From the NCBI GenBank assembly GCA_041484525.1, contig JBGPHT010000015.1, forward strand, positions 1 through 64,000: a stretch of 64,000 bases of DNA, in the 5' to 3' direction. Made by a program: the position numbers and the translations under genes. This document shows, piece after piece, positions 32,200-40,617 of the stretch. Source of the stretch: JBGPHT01 sp041484525. GTDB taxonomy: Bacteria; Acidobacteriota; Terriglobia; Bryobacterales; Bryobacteraceae. Position 1 is the first letter of the stretch, and each line of letters begins with the position of its first letter. The notes below the pieces were generated by a model. That model saw nothing but the letters and a program-made list of their open reading frames with translations. It did not search any database and was not told the origin of the DNA.

Positions 32200-32302
32200 G
32201 ATATTCACCGCCGAGACGCCGAGATCGCCGAGAAAAATGCAAGGCCTTGTCTTAATGTTTTTGTGTTCTCGGCGATCTCGGCGTCTCGGCGGTGAATATC
32301 TT
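32198..32302. repeat. long palindromic intergenic element, copy 2
   Basis: A near-perfect hairpin: left arm 32198-32234 pairs with the right arm ending at 32302 over about 37 bases, around a loop of about 30 bases. The arm core ATTCACCGCCGAGACGCCGA is the same as in copy 1 at 22956. The loop sequences of the two copies are unrelated, so the arms are the conserved part. It starts inside the stop codon of the GT4 gene and ends six bases before the stop of the convergent secreted-protein gene. That again places it between two convergent 3' ends. Confidence 0.75.
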
Positions 32303-32308
32303 CTTGCG

Positions 32309-34045
32309 CTATTTCGCAACTCCGAAGCCCGTCTCGATCTGAATCACCCGATGCGCGTTCGGGACTCCGAAGTTCGAGTCCGCCACCACGTACGCCCCGT
32401 CGGCCGAGAGGCACGCTCGCGGAGTACTCCAATACCCGTGCGAATCCTCGTTGGTAAATTGCACGCTGCGATGTTGGGCCAGACGCCGGATCTCGGCGCC
32501 GTTGTCGCGCACCACGAAGATCTCGGACAGATGCGGTGTACGGCGCATCGGGCTCTCGTCATCCGGCCGCCGCGCGGATTCGAATCCACCGTACGTCGTC
32601 GCCACCACACAATAAGGCGACGAGCGCGCGCAGCCGATGTGCAGGTCCGCCCACACGTCCTGGCCGCCGCAGCGGAAAAGCGTCATCACGCGCCGGAGGC
32701 CGCCTCCCAATTCCACCGGCAGTCCCATGCGGACGCCCTGGTTGAGTTGCAGGGTCACCAGGTCGTACTCGCAGGGCGAGGTGAATTCGAGGCCCAGCAT
32801 CATCAACTGGTTGCCGCGGGGATCTTCGAAGAGGTCGCTGTGGCCGCCGCCGATGCAGCGCTCGCCCGCTTCGCAGATCCCGTTCGCGTTGCCCTTTCCG
32901 TAGCCCACCTGCTCCGGTCCGACGGTTTCCAGTTCGAGGCTGCCGGCGGCCTCGTTCACAGAAAACGTCAACATCGCGGGGTTAGCCACCGCCACCACGT
33001 ACCGCTTTCCGCTGGTCTTGTCCACGCCCTTGGACATGGTCGGGAAGTCGACTTTGAACGGGCCGCCCGGAACAGATTTCAGATCGGCGCAGTAAGCTTT
33101 CCGCGCCGCCACGGAGTAAGCGCAGAGCTGCTGCTGCTCCGGCGCGGACAGCGGCAGCCAGTTGTCCTTCGAGCCTTCGCCCGTGCCGCCCACCGTGATG
33201 CTGGAGAAGCGGTAGGGCGCCTTCGAGAAGTCCGCCAGCACGGTCTTCTTGCCGGTCGCGAGATCGTACCGCAAAATCGCCGCGTGGTTTTCAGCCGGGC
33301 CGACTGCATAGGCCACCGCATCGTCCTGCGCATCCAGGATCGTGCCTTCGAGCGGCGCCTTGACGTTCCGCACGAGGACGCTCCCGGTGTTCAGATCCAC
33401 CATCTGGTTCTCGCCCGATTTCCCCACCAGGACCATCCGGTTCCGCGCCGTGATCGCGCTGGGGGACGAATATCCGTGCAGCGCCCCCGGCCCGGTCAGC
33501 ACGGTGACGCGCGCACCAAAATTCGGGTCCACGTACGACGTGCCCACTTCAGGAGGCTGGAACCGTCCGGGAGGCCGCTCGTTGGGAACCACGCAGGTCG
33601 CTGGATCCGGCAGCTCCGGAACGGCAGTACATCCGTGCGGCCCGTCTGGGTAGGTGACGGCGGGATTGGGCACGGCCTGGGCGATCCGCAAGGTGACGTG
33701 CACCGTCGTGCCCTTCGACGGGTCGCCGCCCTCCGGATAGACGGAGAGCGTCTGCTCGTAAGTGCCGGCCTTTTGCCGGACCAGCCACCACCCCTGGACC
33801 CCTACCGCCACGACGTCGTTTCCGGCGCCCTTGGCTTTGCTCAGCGACAACATGTCGCCCGGGCCGGTCCCCATCCGGATATTCCACGGCCCCGAGGCCT
33901 GGATGGCCAGGGACTGCGTTTCCCGAAGGATAAAGCCGCTGGTGACGGCTTCGAACCGCAGGGAATCGGGCAACGCGTTCTGCGCCAGCAGCGGAAGTCC
34001 GAGGGCTGCTCCCAACAGCGCCAGCGCGCGGGTACGGGTGGGCAT
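32309..34045 (-). CDS. secreted protein of unknown function, propeller-like C-terminal part
   Basis: A 578-residue exported protein. ATG 34045 gives a clean signal peptide (MPTRTRALALLGAALGLPLL with AQ at the end). An upstream TTG is unlikely. Residues about 20-120 form a beta-rich immunoglobulin-like domain, then a Cys-containing stretch near residue 135-150. The remaining part has repeated short beta motifs (LVGKSGENQMVDLNTGSVLV, ILRYDLATGKKTVLADF, VVADSNFGVPNAHRVIQIET) that resemble blades of a TolB/WD-type propeller. Several Cys pairs suggest disulfides in the periplasm or outside. I recognise no named family. It lies convergent with a GT4 and divergent from the O-antigen ligase, so a role in surface assembly is possible but unproven. 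Confidence 0.55.
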   Translation of the reverse strand: MPTRTRALALLGAALGLPLLAQNALPDSLRFEAVTSGFILRETQSLAIQASGPWNIRMGTGPGDMLSLSKAKGAGNDVVAVGVQGWWLVRQKAGTYEQTLSVYPEGGDPSKGTTVHVTLRIAQAVPNPAVTYPDGPHGCTAVPELPDPATCVVPNERPPGRFQPPEVGTSYVDPNFGARVTVLTGPGALHGYSSPSAITARNRMVLVGKSGENQMVDLNTGSVLVRNVKAPLEGTILDAQDDAVAYAVGPAENHAAILRYDLATGKKTVLADFSKAPYRFSSITVGGTGEGSKDNWLPLSAPEQQQLCAYSVAARKAYCADLKSVPGGPFKVDFPTMSKGVDKTSGKRYVVAVANPAMLTFSVNEAAGSLELETVGPEQVGYGKGNANGICEAGERCIGGGHSDLFEDPRGNQLMMLGLEFTSPCEYDLVTLQLNQGVRMGLPVELGGGLRRVMTLFRCGGQDVWADLHIGCARSSPYCVVATTYGGFESARRPDDESPMRRTPHLSEIFVVRDNGAEIRRLAQHRSVQFTNEDSHGYWSTPRACLSADGAYVVADSNFGVPNAHRVIQIETGFGVAK

Positions 34046-34117
34046 GCAGCCCAATTCTAACACCCGATTACTATCCTAAGTTCACCGCAAAACTTTGAAA
34101 TCACGGGCTGTGCGACA

Positions 34118-35515
34118 ATGAGAGGGCGCTCGTTCATGTCCACGGGAACTTATCCAGCTACGCTGAATCAATCCGGCGGCCTTGCCTTCGGCCTCATCGA
34201 TACCCCGCTCCGCCGGTTGGGCGCCGTGGTCATTACGATTTTCCTGTTCTTCGCCTACGGAAGAATCCTGGATTTTCGCATGGCCAAGCTGCATATCCCT
34301 TACGTCCTTTCGTTGTTCGCGCTGTTTTGCGCCGCGCTCTCGGGCGGTCTGCCGCGGGCCCTCCTCTCTCGCATCGGGGTATTCATGACGGCGCTTACGG
34401 CGTGGATGATGGTGTGCGTGCCGTTCGCCTTCTGGAGAAGCAACTCGCTCGAGTTGATCACCGGCAAGTGGTTCAAGGCGTACATGCTGGCGATCCTGCT
34501 GATCGCGCTGCTGGGGTCGGTAAAAGAATGCCATCGTGCCATGAACTCGCTGGCCTACGGCACCCTGCTGGTAGCGTTGCTGGCGCTCTATTTTCATGCC
34601 ACGTCGCGCGGCCGGCTCATTTTGCCCGAGACGGCTTTGACCAACCCGAACGATCTGGCGCAGGTGTTGCTGATGGGGTTGCCGTTTCTGGTGATTATGA
34701 CGTTTTCAGGCAACAACGTGGTGCGTCGGGTGTTCGCCAGCGGAGCCGTCATGATCGTCATGTACGTGATTCTGAAAACCGCCTCGCGCGGCGCCCTGAT
34801 CACGATTGGGGTCTGCAGTCTGCTGGTGTTTTTCAAAGCGTCCATGCTGACCAAGTTCAAGCTGGTGGCGCTCGGAATGATCGGCGTAGTGGTGTTTGTC
34901 GCCACCATGCCGCCTGAGGTCCGATCCCGCTACATGACGCTTTTCTCGAGCTCGCAGGGGAAGTTTGCCGATAGCAATGATGACGAGAGCGCGATCGAGT
35001 CCACCGCCGAGCGTAAGGCGATCCTGATCCAAGCGGTCAAGATCACCCTCCGGCGTCCGCTGTTTGGAGTAGGCCCGGCGAACTTCCCGGATTACTCGGC
35101 GGCCGATTCCCACGCTTCGGGGGTGAGAGCGCACTGGCGCATGACGCACAACACTTACCTCGAATGGTCGAGCGAATGCGGTTTTCCCGGTGTGATTCTT
35201 TTCCTGGCAGGTGTTTTCTTCTGTCTGCGCCGGATGTCTAAAACCACCAAGCGTTTCGAAGGGAATCCCGCCACCAGGCACCTGGTGCAGATCGCCGGCG
35301 CGCTGCAGTTCTCGCTGCTCACCTACTGCGCGAGTTCGTTCTTCGCCAGCACGGCTTACGAAATCCTGTTCCCTACCCTCGCCGGTTTGACCATGGCCTT
35401 TCTATACGCCGTTGAGAACGAGCAGTTGGTCGAAACGCTCGCGCCGGCTCCCGTCGAGTGGATGCCTCCGCAGAAGAATTTCATTCGCTCCGCTTCGTCC
35501 GCTCCGCTGCGGTAG
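34118..35515 (+). CDS. O-antigen ligase/polymerase family membrane protein (Wzy/WaaL)
   Basis: A 465-residue polytopic membrane protein with about eleven hydrophobic segments. The large periplasmic loop contains RPLFGVGPANFPDYSAADSH and HNTYLEWSSECGFPG, the typical 'G-x-GPxNF ... HNxYLE' signature of the Wzy_C/O-antigen ligase family (about 310-360). TNPNDLAQVLLMGLP and KTASRGALITIGVC are the usual upstream motifs. It either polymerises repeat units or ligates the finished chain to a carrier. Sequence alone does not separate the two. ATG 34136 is a possible second start. The next gene, a GT4, follows after 15 bases. Confidence 0.85.
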   Translation: MRGRSFMSTGTYPATLNQSGGLAFGLIDTPLRRLGAVVITIFLFFAYGRILDFRMAKLHIPYVLSLFALFCAALSGGLPRALLSRIGVFMTALTAWMMVCVPFAFWRSNSLELITGKWFKAYMLAILLIALLGSVKECHRAMNSLAYGTLLVALLALYFHATSRGRLILPETALTNPNDLAQVLLMGLPFLVIMTFSGNNVVRRVFASGAVMIVMYVILKTASRGALITIGVCSLLVFFKASMLTKFKLVALGMIGVVVFVATMPPEVRSRYMTLFSSSQGKFADSNDDESAIESTAERKAILIQAVKITLRRPLFGVGPANFPDYSAADSHASGVRAHWRMTHNTYLEWSSECGFPGVILFLAGVFFCLRRMSKTTKRFEGNPATRHLVQIAGALQFSLLTYCASSFFASTAYEILFPTLAGLTMAFLYAVENEQLVETLAPAPVEWMPPQKNFIRSASSAPLR

Positions 35516-35530
35516 CGCCCCCATCCCCGC

Positions 35531-36754
35531 ATGAAGATTCTCTGGGTCAAGGCCGGCGGCTTGGTGCCCTGCGATTCCGGCGGCAAGATCCGCAGTTTTC
35601 AAATCCTGCAGCAACTGGCCCGCCGCCACTCCGTCACCCTGTTCACCTTCTATCCGGAATATCCGGACGATCAGCACCCCGCGCTTACCGGCTTCGCCGA
35701 GGTCATCCCCGTTCCCATTCATCTGCCGCCCAATCGTACCCTCGACGATTACCTGCTCTATGCGCGCCGCCTCTTCTCGCCGCACCCCTACAGCATGGAG
35801 AAGTATTACACCCCGATGGTGCGCCAGAAAACCGCCGAGGTACAGGCGCGCGGCGGCTTCGACGTGTTGGTCTGCGATTTTCTGACGCCCGCGGGGTTGA
35901 TCGACTGGCGCCTCCCCATGGCTAAGATCCTTTTCACGCACAACGTGGAAGCGCAGATCTGGCGGCGCCACGCCCAGGTGACGCGGCATCCGGTTTGGAA
36001 AGCGGTCTATTGGCGCGAGGCGCGCATGCTGGCCCGCGCCGAGCAGAGATATTCGCAGCTTGCCGATCACGTGCTGACCGTATCCGAGAGCGACCGGACC
36101 GCCTTCCGCAACCACGTGTCCGCCGAGAAAGTCACCGCCATCCCGACCGGCGTCGACGTCGAGTACTTCCACCCGGGAGCGGAGCCCATCGAGCCCGATT
36201 CCATCGTCTTCACCGGGTCGATGGATTGGATGCCGAACGAGGACGGCATTCTATTCTTCGCGCAGGAAATCCTGCCCAAGATCCACCAGGAGATCCCGGC
36301 CGCTAAGCTGTGGGTGGTCGGGCGGCGCCCCACGAAGCCGGTCGAGGCCCTGGCCGGCGACCGCGTCCGCGTCACGGGAACCGTCGACGACATCCGTCCA
36401 TATGTGCAGCGCGCGGGCGTCTACGTGGTGCCCTTGCGCAGCGGCAGCGGCACACGGATCAAGATTTTCGAGGCGATGGCGATGGGTAAGGCGGTGGTCT
36501 CGACAACGGTTGGCGCCGAAGGCCTGCCCGTGACCCACGGCCGCGATATCGTGATCGCCGATGATCCCGCCGCGTTCGCCGCGAGCGTGGTGCGCCTGCT
36601 GCGCGACCCCGAGTCGGCGCGCCGCCTGGGGAGCGAGGCGCGCAAGCTGGTCGAAAGCAAATACGGTTGGGGGGCGGTGGCGGATAGTTTCGAACCTATT
36701 CTGCAATCGCTGGCCGGCCGCGGCGCTACCCGGGCGCGGCTGGTGCGCGAGTAA
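35531..36754 (+). CDS. GT4 glycosyltransferase, exopolysaccharide-associated type
   Basis: A 407-residue GT-B enzyme. N-terminus MKILWVKAGGLVPCDSGGKI with RSFQILQQLARRHSVTL, acceptor half HNVEAQIWRRHAQVTR, donor half AIPTGVDVEYFHPGAEPIEP, IVFTGSMDWMPNEDGILFFA, KLWVVGRRPTKPVEAL and PLRSGSGTRIKIFEAMAMGK. The 'GSMDWxPNxDG' block is typical of the sugar transferase group seen with EpsH/exosortase-type exopolysaccharide loci. No exosortase was found here. It follows the ligase/polymerase gene by 15 bases. Its stop is ten bases before the convergent GNAT toxin gene, which marks the right end of this glycan block. Confidence 0.85.
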   Translation: MKILWVKAGGLVPCDSGGKIRSFQILQQLARRHSVTLFTFYPEYPDDQHPALTGFAEVIPVPIHLPPNRTLDDYLLYARRLFSPHPYSMEKYYTPMVRQKTAEVQARGGFDVLVCDFLTPAGLIDWRLPMAKILFTHNVEAQIWRRHAQVTRHPVWKAVYWREARMLARAEQRYSQLADHVLTVSESDRTAFRNHVSAEKVTAIPTGVDVEYFHPGAEPIEPDSIVFTGSMDWMPNEDGILFFAQEILPKIHQEIPAAKLWVVGRRPTKPVEALAGDRVRVTGTVDDIRPYVQRAGVYVVPLRSGSGTRIKIFEAMAMGKAVVSTTVGAEGLPVTHGRDIVIADDPAAFAASVVRLLRDPESARRLGSEARKLVESKYGWGAVADSFEPILQSLAGRGATRARLVRE

Positions 36755-36763
36755 GCTTCACTG

Positions 36764-37267
36764 TCACAGCAGGATCTTCGCGGCGGTCGCGAGCGGCAGG
36801 AACAGAGTCCGCGGCTGGCTGGCAAGCGGGCGGAAGCCGTGGTGCCGATAGAATGCCGCGGCGCGATCGTTCTTAGCGTCAACCAGAAGTGTGAAGACCG
36901 CCGGCGGGGCAAGCAGCGTGCGCCGGACGGCATCCGCCAGCAGCGCCGCACCCAGGCCGCGCCCGCCAAATTTCTCGTCCACGGCCAGGCGGCCGATGCG
37001 CACCGCAGGCAGGGTCGGATAGCGCGGCAGGCGCTTCGTCATCTCAGGCGGAAGGTCCGGAGTGGGGATGCTGGCCGAAGCGATCGTGTAATAAGCGGCG
37101 AGGCACCCGCTGGCCGCTTCGATGGCGACGAAGCAACTGGCGATGCGGCGGCGAATGTCCTGGGTGGCTTGCGTCCTGAGATAACGGTCCAGCGCTTCTT
37201 CCCCGCAGGCGAATGACGCGCGGTCGTGCCGATCGCTCAGCGGCTCGAGGCGGAACGGAGGCGTCAC
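36764..37267 (-). CDS. GNAT-type toxin (TacT-like acetyltransferase)
   Basis: A 167-residue GNAT acetyltransferase. The N-terminal RASFACGEEALDRYLRTQAT and QDIRRRIASCFVAIE match the stand-alone GNAT toxins that acetylate aminoacyl-tRNA ('FxCGxxxLDxYLxxxAxQD'). The acetyl-CoA loop is RIGRLAVDEKFGGRGLGAAL (about 91-110), and DRAAAFYRHHGFRPL is the closing motif. The start overlaps the stop of the DUF1778 antitoxin by four bases (ATGA), the usual antitoxin-first order of type II modules such as TacAT/AtaRT. It appears intact and is not closely related to any glycan gene. Confidence 0.85.
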   Translation of the reverse strand: MTPPFRLEPLSDRHDRASFACGEEALDRYLRTQATQDIRRRIASCFVAIEAASGCLAAYYTIASASIPTPDLPPEMTKRLPRYPTLPAVRIGRLAVDEKFGGRGLGAALLADAVRRTLLAPPAVFTLLVDAKNDRAAAFYRHHGFRPLASQPRTLFLPLATAAKILL

Positions 37268-37545
37268 GCGCGACCGAATAACGCCTGACGGCGTTTGAAG
37301 GCGCGCCGCAGCGCCGGTTTTGGAGCGGGCGGATTCAGAATAGCCTCGGCGATCTGCCGCTGGTCTTCAACGGAAAGGCGGATGATCTCGTTTTGCTCGA
37401 TGGTCCGGCACGCGGCTTCGCGAGCGGCCGTAACCACGAAGTCCGTCAAGCTGCGCCCCTGGATCTCCGCCGCTCGCTTGAGCAGCGCGTGAATGTCGGC
37501 GGGCAGGCGCGCTTCCAGGCGGGCCGGGCTGGAAGCTTTCTCCAT
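37264..37545 (-). CDS. DUF1778 ribbon-helix-helix antitoxin (TacA-like)
   Basis: A 93-residue protein from ATG 37545. The frame is open further upstream but without coding character. RLEARLPADIHALLKRAAEI with QGRSLTDFVVTAAREAA is the DUF1778 ribbon-helix-helix DNA-binding part, and the C-terminal LSVEDQRQIAEAILNPPAPK is the toxin-neutralising tail of this family. It should bind its own promoter and neutralise the overlapping GNAT toxin. A perfect palindrome at 37556-37572, just upstream of the start, is the probable operator. Confidence 0.85.
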   Translation of the reverse strand: MEKASSPARLEARLPADIHALLKRAAEIQGRSLTDFVVTAAREAACRTIEQNEIIRLSVEDQRQIAEAILNPPAPKPALRRAFKRRQALFGRA

Positions 37546-37555
37546 ATCTCCACTA

Positions 37556-37572
37556 TACGGCAAATTGCCGTA
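37556..37572. promoter_or_regulatory. palindromic operator of the GNAT toxin-antitoxin module
   Basis: TACGGCAAATTGCCGTA is a perfect palindrome (eight-base arms around one A). It lies 11 bases upstream of the antitoxin ATG and five bases from the stop of the ADOP permease, in the only non-coding DNA of the module. The size and place fit a ribbon-helix-helix autoregulatory site. Binding by the antitoxin is inference. Confidence 0.65.
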
Positions 37573-37577
37573 CAGGG

Positions 37578-40235
37578 CTACTCGTACCGCAAAGCTACCA
37601 TCGGATCCACGCGAGCCGCGCGGCGCGCCGGCACATAGGCCGCTAGCATCGCTATCGCGATCATCGCGACGGCGCCGAACGCAATCGGGACCGGGCTCGC
37701 CAGCGGCAGCCCTTCCATCACGCTCGCAGCGAATCGCCTGCCCCACAGCGCCATCGGCACTCCGATCCCGAGGCCGATCGACACCATTCGCAGCGCGTCT
37801 CCCACCACCATGCCGATCACGTCCCCGCGCGTAGCGCCCAGCGCCATGCGGATGCCGATCTCGTTGATGCGGCGCGCCACCGTGTAAGCCAGCAGCCCGT
37901 ACACGCCGATCGCCGCCAGCAAGGATCCCAGCGCGCCGAACAGCGCGGAGAGCGTGGCGATGAGCCGCTCCGGAACGATCGACGCATCCATTTGGGCGGC
38001 CAGCGTGGTGATGCTCTCGACCGGCACGGTCTTCAAGACGGTGCCGACAGTGCGGCGCACCTCGCCCGCTACGACAGCCGGGTCCCCATTCGTGCGAAGC
38101 GAAAAACTATGCGAGTTGACGCCCCGCGCCTGGAACGCACAGAGGTAGATGGTGCGGGGCGCCGGCTCGCGCAGGTCGATGTACTTGGCATCGCCCACGA
38201 CCCCCGCAATCTCAAACGGCTGGTCGTCCCGCTCCAGCGTGACGCGCCTGCCGACGGGGTTGGCGTCGCCGAAATAATAGCGGGCCATAGCCCGATTGAG
38301 AATCGCCAGGTGCGCGGCGCCCAAGTCCTGGAGCGTGAAATCACGGCCCGCGAGCAGCGGCGTACCGTAAGTTTCAAAGTACCTGGGTGCGACCCAGCGC
38401 ACGAAGATGCGGGTTTCCACCGCCTTCTTCTGGTAGCCTTCCACGGTAGCGAAGCGGCTGGCCGCCGCGCCCGAGATGGGCGTACCGCTGCTGAGCGTGG
38501 CCGAGCGAACGCCCGGAATCGCCACGAATCGCTCCAGCAGTTCACGGTACGCGGAGGACAATTGTTCGCCGGTATATCCGCTGCGCGCCGGATTCAGGGT
38601 CGCCAGCAGAAGATGGTCGCGTTGAAAGCCCAGGTTGACGTTCCGCAGATCCGAAAGGTGGCGGATGAACAGACCCGCGGCACTCAACAGCACCACCGAA
38701 AGGGCAACCTGTGCAACCACCAGGCTCCTTCCGAAAAGCCGCCCGAGCCGGGTCTCGCCGGCCGTCCCCATCGTTCGCAGCGACGACGCCGGCTCGGCCG
38801 CCATGGCATGCAAAGCCGGCGCCAGCCCGAACAGCACTCCGGTGAGCAGCGCGGCTCCGGCTGTGAACAGCAGCATGTGCATATCCGGCTGCACCACAAT
38901 CTCGATACGGCTGCGCTCGCTGGCGATGATCCGCACCAGCGCGTCCGCGCCGAAATACGCCACCAGGACACCACACAAGCCGCCCGTCACGGACAGCAGC
39001 AGGGACTCGGTCAACACCTGGCGCACCAGGCGCAGCCGGCCGGCGCCGAGCGAGATGCGCAATGCCATTTCACGCCGGCGACCCGCCGCACGCGCCAGCA
39101 GCATGCTGGCCACGTTGGTGCACGCGATCAGCAGGAGCAGCCCCACGACGGCCATCAGGAACAGCAGCGGTTTCGAAAATCGATCGCGCAGACGCCCCCC
39201 AGGGGGATCGGCGCGCGACAGACCGGCGCCCGCCGGCTCGAGATCGAACTTCACCCTGCTCCAATTGGGATCGCGCTTCAGGCTGGCTTCATCGAAGGTC
39301 TGCCGGTACAGCACCGCCATTTCCGCGCGGGCCTGTTCCATCGACACCCCCGGCTTCAACCGGCCCATCAGTGAGACGCCGCCGTGCCGCGTGGCGTGAT
39401 GGATCGCCGGCTCCGTGGACATCGTCACCCAGACCTGCGTTCTGTACCCTAATACGATGCCGGAGAAGCCCTGCGGCGCCACGCCCGCAATCGTCGCCGG
39501 CACATCGTCTATGATGATTCGCTTGCCCATGATGGCCGGATCCAGATTGAACCGGCTCTTCCAGTAGGACCAGCTCACGACTGCCACCGCGGAAGAAGCC
39601 GCCTGCGCGCCGTCGTCTTCCGGACCGATCAGCCGGCCTGCCGTCGGCTTCACGCCGAGCATCCGAAAGTAGTTCCCATCCACAAATTCGCCGTCCGCGG
39701 CCGCCGCTTCCAGACCCTCGCCACGCACGGAAAGACGCGCGGGAGAACAGGCGATCAGGCCCGAGAACACCTGGTTGCGGTCGCGCATGTACTGGTAGGC
39801 ATCGAAGCTGTAGACGTTCAGGCGCGGATCGCCCGGGTATGTGTTCAGGAGATCGACGAGCTGCCCCGGTTCCCGCACCGGCAGCGAGCGCAACATCAGG
39901 GTATCGATCAGGCTGAAGATCGCGGTGTTGGCGCCGATACCCAACGCCAGCGACAGCACCGCCACCGCGGTAAATCCGGGACTGCGCCGCATGGTGCGAA
40001 GGGCATAGCGTATATCCTGCCAAAGCCGTTCGAGCGAACTCCATCCCCACATTTCGCGTGTGACCTCCTGGACCACTGTGCGATTGCCAAACTCGCGGCG
40101 GACGGCCAGTTCGGCGGCCTGCGGTGTATCGCCTCGTTCGATCCGATCGCGCGCCGCCATCGCGAGATGCGCCTGGATCTCTTCGTCCAACTCCTGATCT
40201 CGGCGCCTGCGGGAAAGCCAAGTCCACTTGCTCAT
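37578..40235 (-). CDS. ADOP-type ABC transporter permease (FtsX/MacB_PCD)
   Basis: An 885-residue permease with the build of acidobacterial 'duplicated orphan permeases'. An N-terminal charged segment (RRRRDQELDEEIQAHLAMAA, about 9-28) precedes GWSSLERLWQDIRYALRTMR, then the first transmembrane helix and a MacB-like periplasmic domain. An FtsX block follows around residues 360-480 (RRREMALRISLGAGRLRLVR). A second periplasmic/FtsX unit ends with INEIGIRMALGATRGDVIGM and PARRAARVDPMVALRYE. No ATPase gene is adjacent, as usual for the family. The transported substrate is unknown. It is the best single taxonomic hint in the window. Palindromes at 40274-40300 lie upstream of its start. Confidence 0.9.
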   Translation of the reverse strand: MSKWTWLSRRRRDQELDEEIQAHLAMAARDRIERGDTPQAAELAVRREFGNRTVVQEVTREMWGWSSLERLWQDIRYALRTMRRSPGFTAVAVLSLALGIGANTAIFSLIDTLMLRSLPVREPGQLVDLLNTYPGDPRLNVYSFDAYQYMRDRNQVFSGLIACSPARLSVRGEGLEAAAADGEFVDGNYFRMLGVKPTAGRLIGPEDDGAQAASSAVAVVSWSYWKSRFNLDPAIMGKRIIIDDVPATIAGVAPQGFSGIVLGYRTQVWVTMSTEPAIHHATRHGGVSLMGRLKPGVSMEQARAEMAVLYRQTFDEASLKRDPNWSRVKFDLEPAGAGLSRADPPGGRLRDRFSKPLLFLMAVVGLLLLIACTNVASMLLARAAGRRREMALRISLGAGRLRLVRQVLTESLLLSVTGGLCGVLVAYFGADALVRIIASERSRIEIVVQPDMHMLLFTAGAALLTGVLFGLAPALHAMAAEPASSLRTMGTAGETRLGRLFGRSLVVAQVALSVVLLSAAGLFIRHLSDLRNVNLGFQRDHLLLATLNPARSGYTGEQLSSAYRELLERFVAIPGVRSATLSSGTPISGAAASRFATVEGYQKKAVETRIFVRWVAPRYFETYGTPLLAGRDFTLQDLGAAHLAILNRAMARYYFGDANPVGRRVTLERDDQPFEIAGVVGDAKYIDLREPAPRTIYLCAFQARGVNSHSFSLRTNGDPAVVAGEVRRTVGTVLKTVPVESITTLAAQMDASIVPERLIATLSALFGALGSLLAAIGVYGLLAYTVARRINEIGIRMALGATRGDVIGMVVGDALRMVSIGLGIGVPMALWGRRFAASVMEGLPLASPVPIAFGAVAMIAIAMLAAYVPARRAARVDPMVALRYE

Positions 40236-40273
40236 GCCTGGCCTTCGCTATCATTGGGATGCACGATGCGATT

Positions 40274-40300
40274 CTACATCTATGGCTGTAGATTGTCTAC
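40274..40300. promoter_or_regulatory. overlapping inverted repeats upstream of the ADOP permease
   Basis: Two overlapping dyads are visible: CTACA (40274-40278) with TGTAG (40287-40291), and GTAGA (40288-40292) with TCTAC (40296-40300). They lie 39-65 bases upstream of the permease ATG at 40235. TACA/TGTA half-sites of this sort are used by BlaI- and PadR-type repressors, which are often linked to ADOP genes. No such regulator gene is adjacent here, so binding is only a suggestion. Confidence 0.35.
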
Positions 40301-40320
40301 TGCCTGAGGTGGGTGGCATC

Positions 40321-40350
40321 TTGACAGGGTCCTGTTAGGGCCGCTACGAT
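40321..40350 (+). promoter_or_regulatory. sigma-70-type promoter of the AbrB-like gene
   Basis: TTGACA at 40321-40326 is a perfect -35 hexamer, followed after 18 bases by TACGAT at 40345-40350 as a fair -10. The palindrome at 40365-40387 and the antitoxin ATG at 40414 lie downstream in the right order. The position agrees with an autoregulated toxin-antitoxin promoter. Confidence 0.55.
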
Positions 40351-40364
40351 TCAGTCAGTAGTAG

Positions 40365-40387
40365 GAATTCCGGACTTTCCGGAATTC
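40365..40387. promoter_or_regulatory. 23-base palindrome, probable operator of the degenerate AbrB/RelE module
   Basis: GAATTCCGGA and TCCGGAATTC flank the spacer CTT, a perfect inverted repeat with ten-base arms. It lies between the -10 element and the antitoxin start, overlapping the expected transcript start, where a repressor would block transcription. It is well preserved although both genes behind it are damaged. Confidence 0.6.
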
Positions 40388-40413
40388 TCCAGAACACTAA
40401 CCACGCCGTTCCT

Positions 40414-40617
40414 ATGAGCACCTTAGTCAAAGTTCAACACAAGGGCCAGGTGACTATTCCCACACGGCTGCGCCGACAGGCCGGTATCGCTGAAGGCGAC
40501 CTCAAGAAGGGCCGCACATTTGGCCCTTTCAACACTGCCGACGAGATGATTGCCTCCATGAAGGCACAACTGAGCAAGAGAGCCGCCGCCGCTAAGAAAA
40601 CCCAGCCGTCTCGATGA
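40414..40617 (+). pseudogene. AbrB/MazE-type antitoxin with probable internal deletion
   Basis: The 67-residue product starts as a SpoVT/AbrB DNA-binding domain (MSTLVKVQHKGQVTIPTRLR, 1-20, then RQAGIAEGDL). It jumps directly to KKGRTFGPFNTADEMIASMK, which in longer relatives is a C-terminal segment separated by about 30-40 residues. The swapped-hairpin half of the AbrB fold and the linker are therefore missing, and I infer an in-frame internal deletion. The C-terminal toxin-binding helix is kept. Its stop overlaps the start of the toxin remnant by four bases. DNA binding may be lost, though the operator is preserved. Confidence 0.65.
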
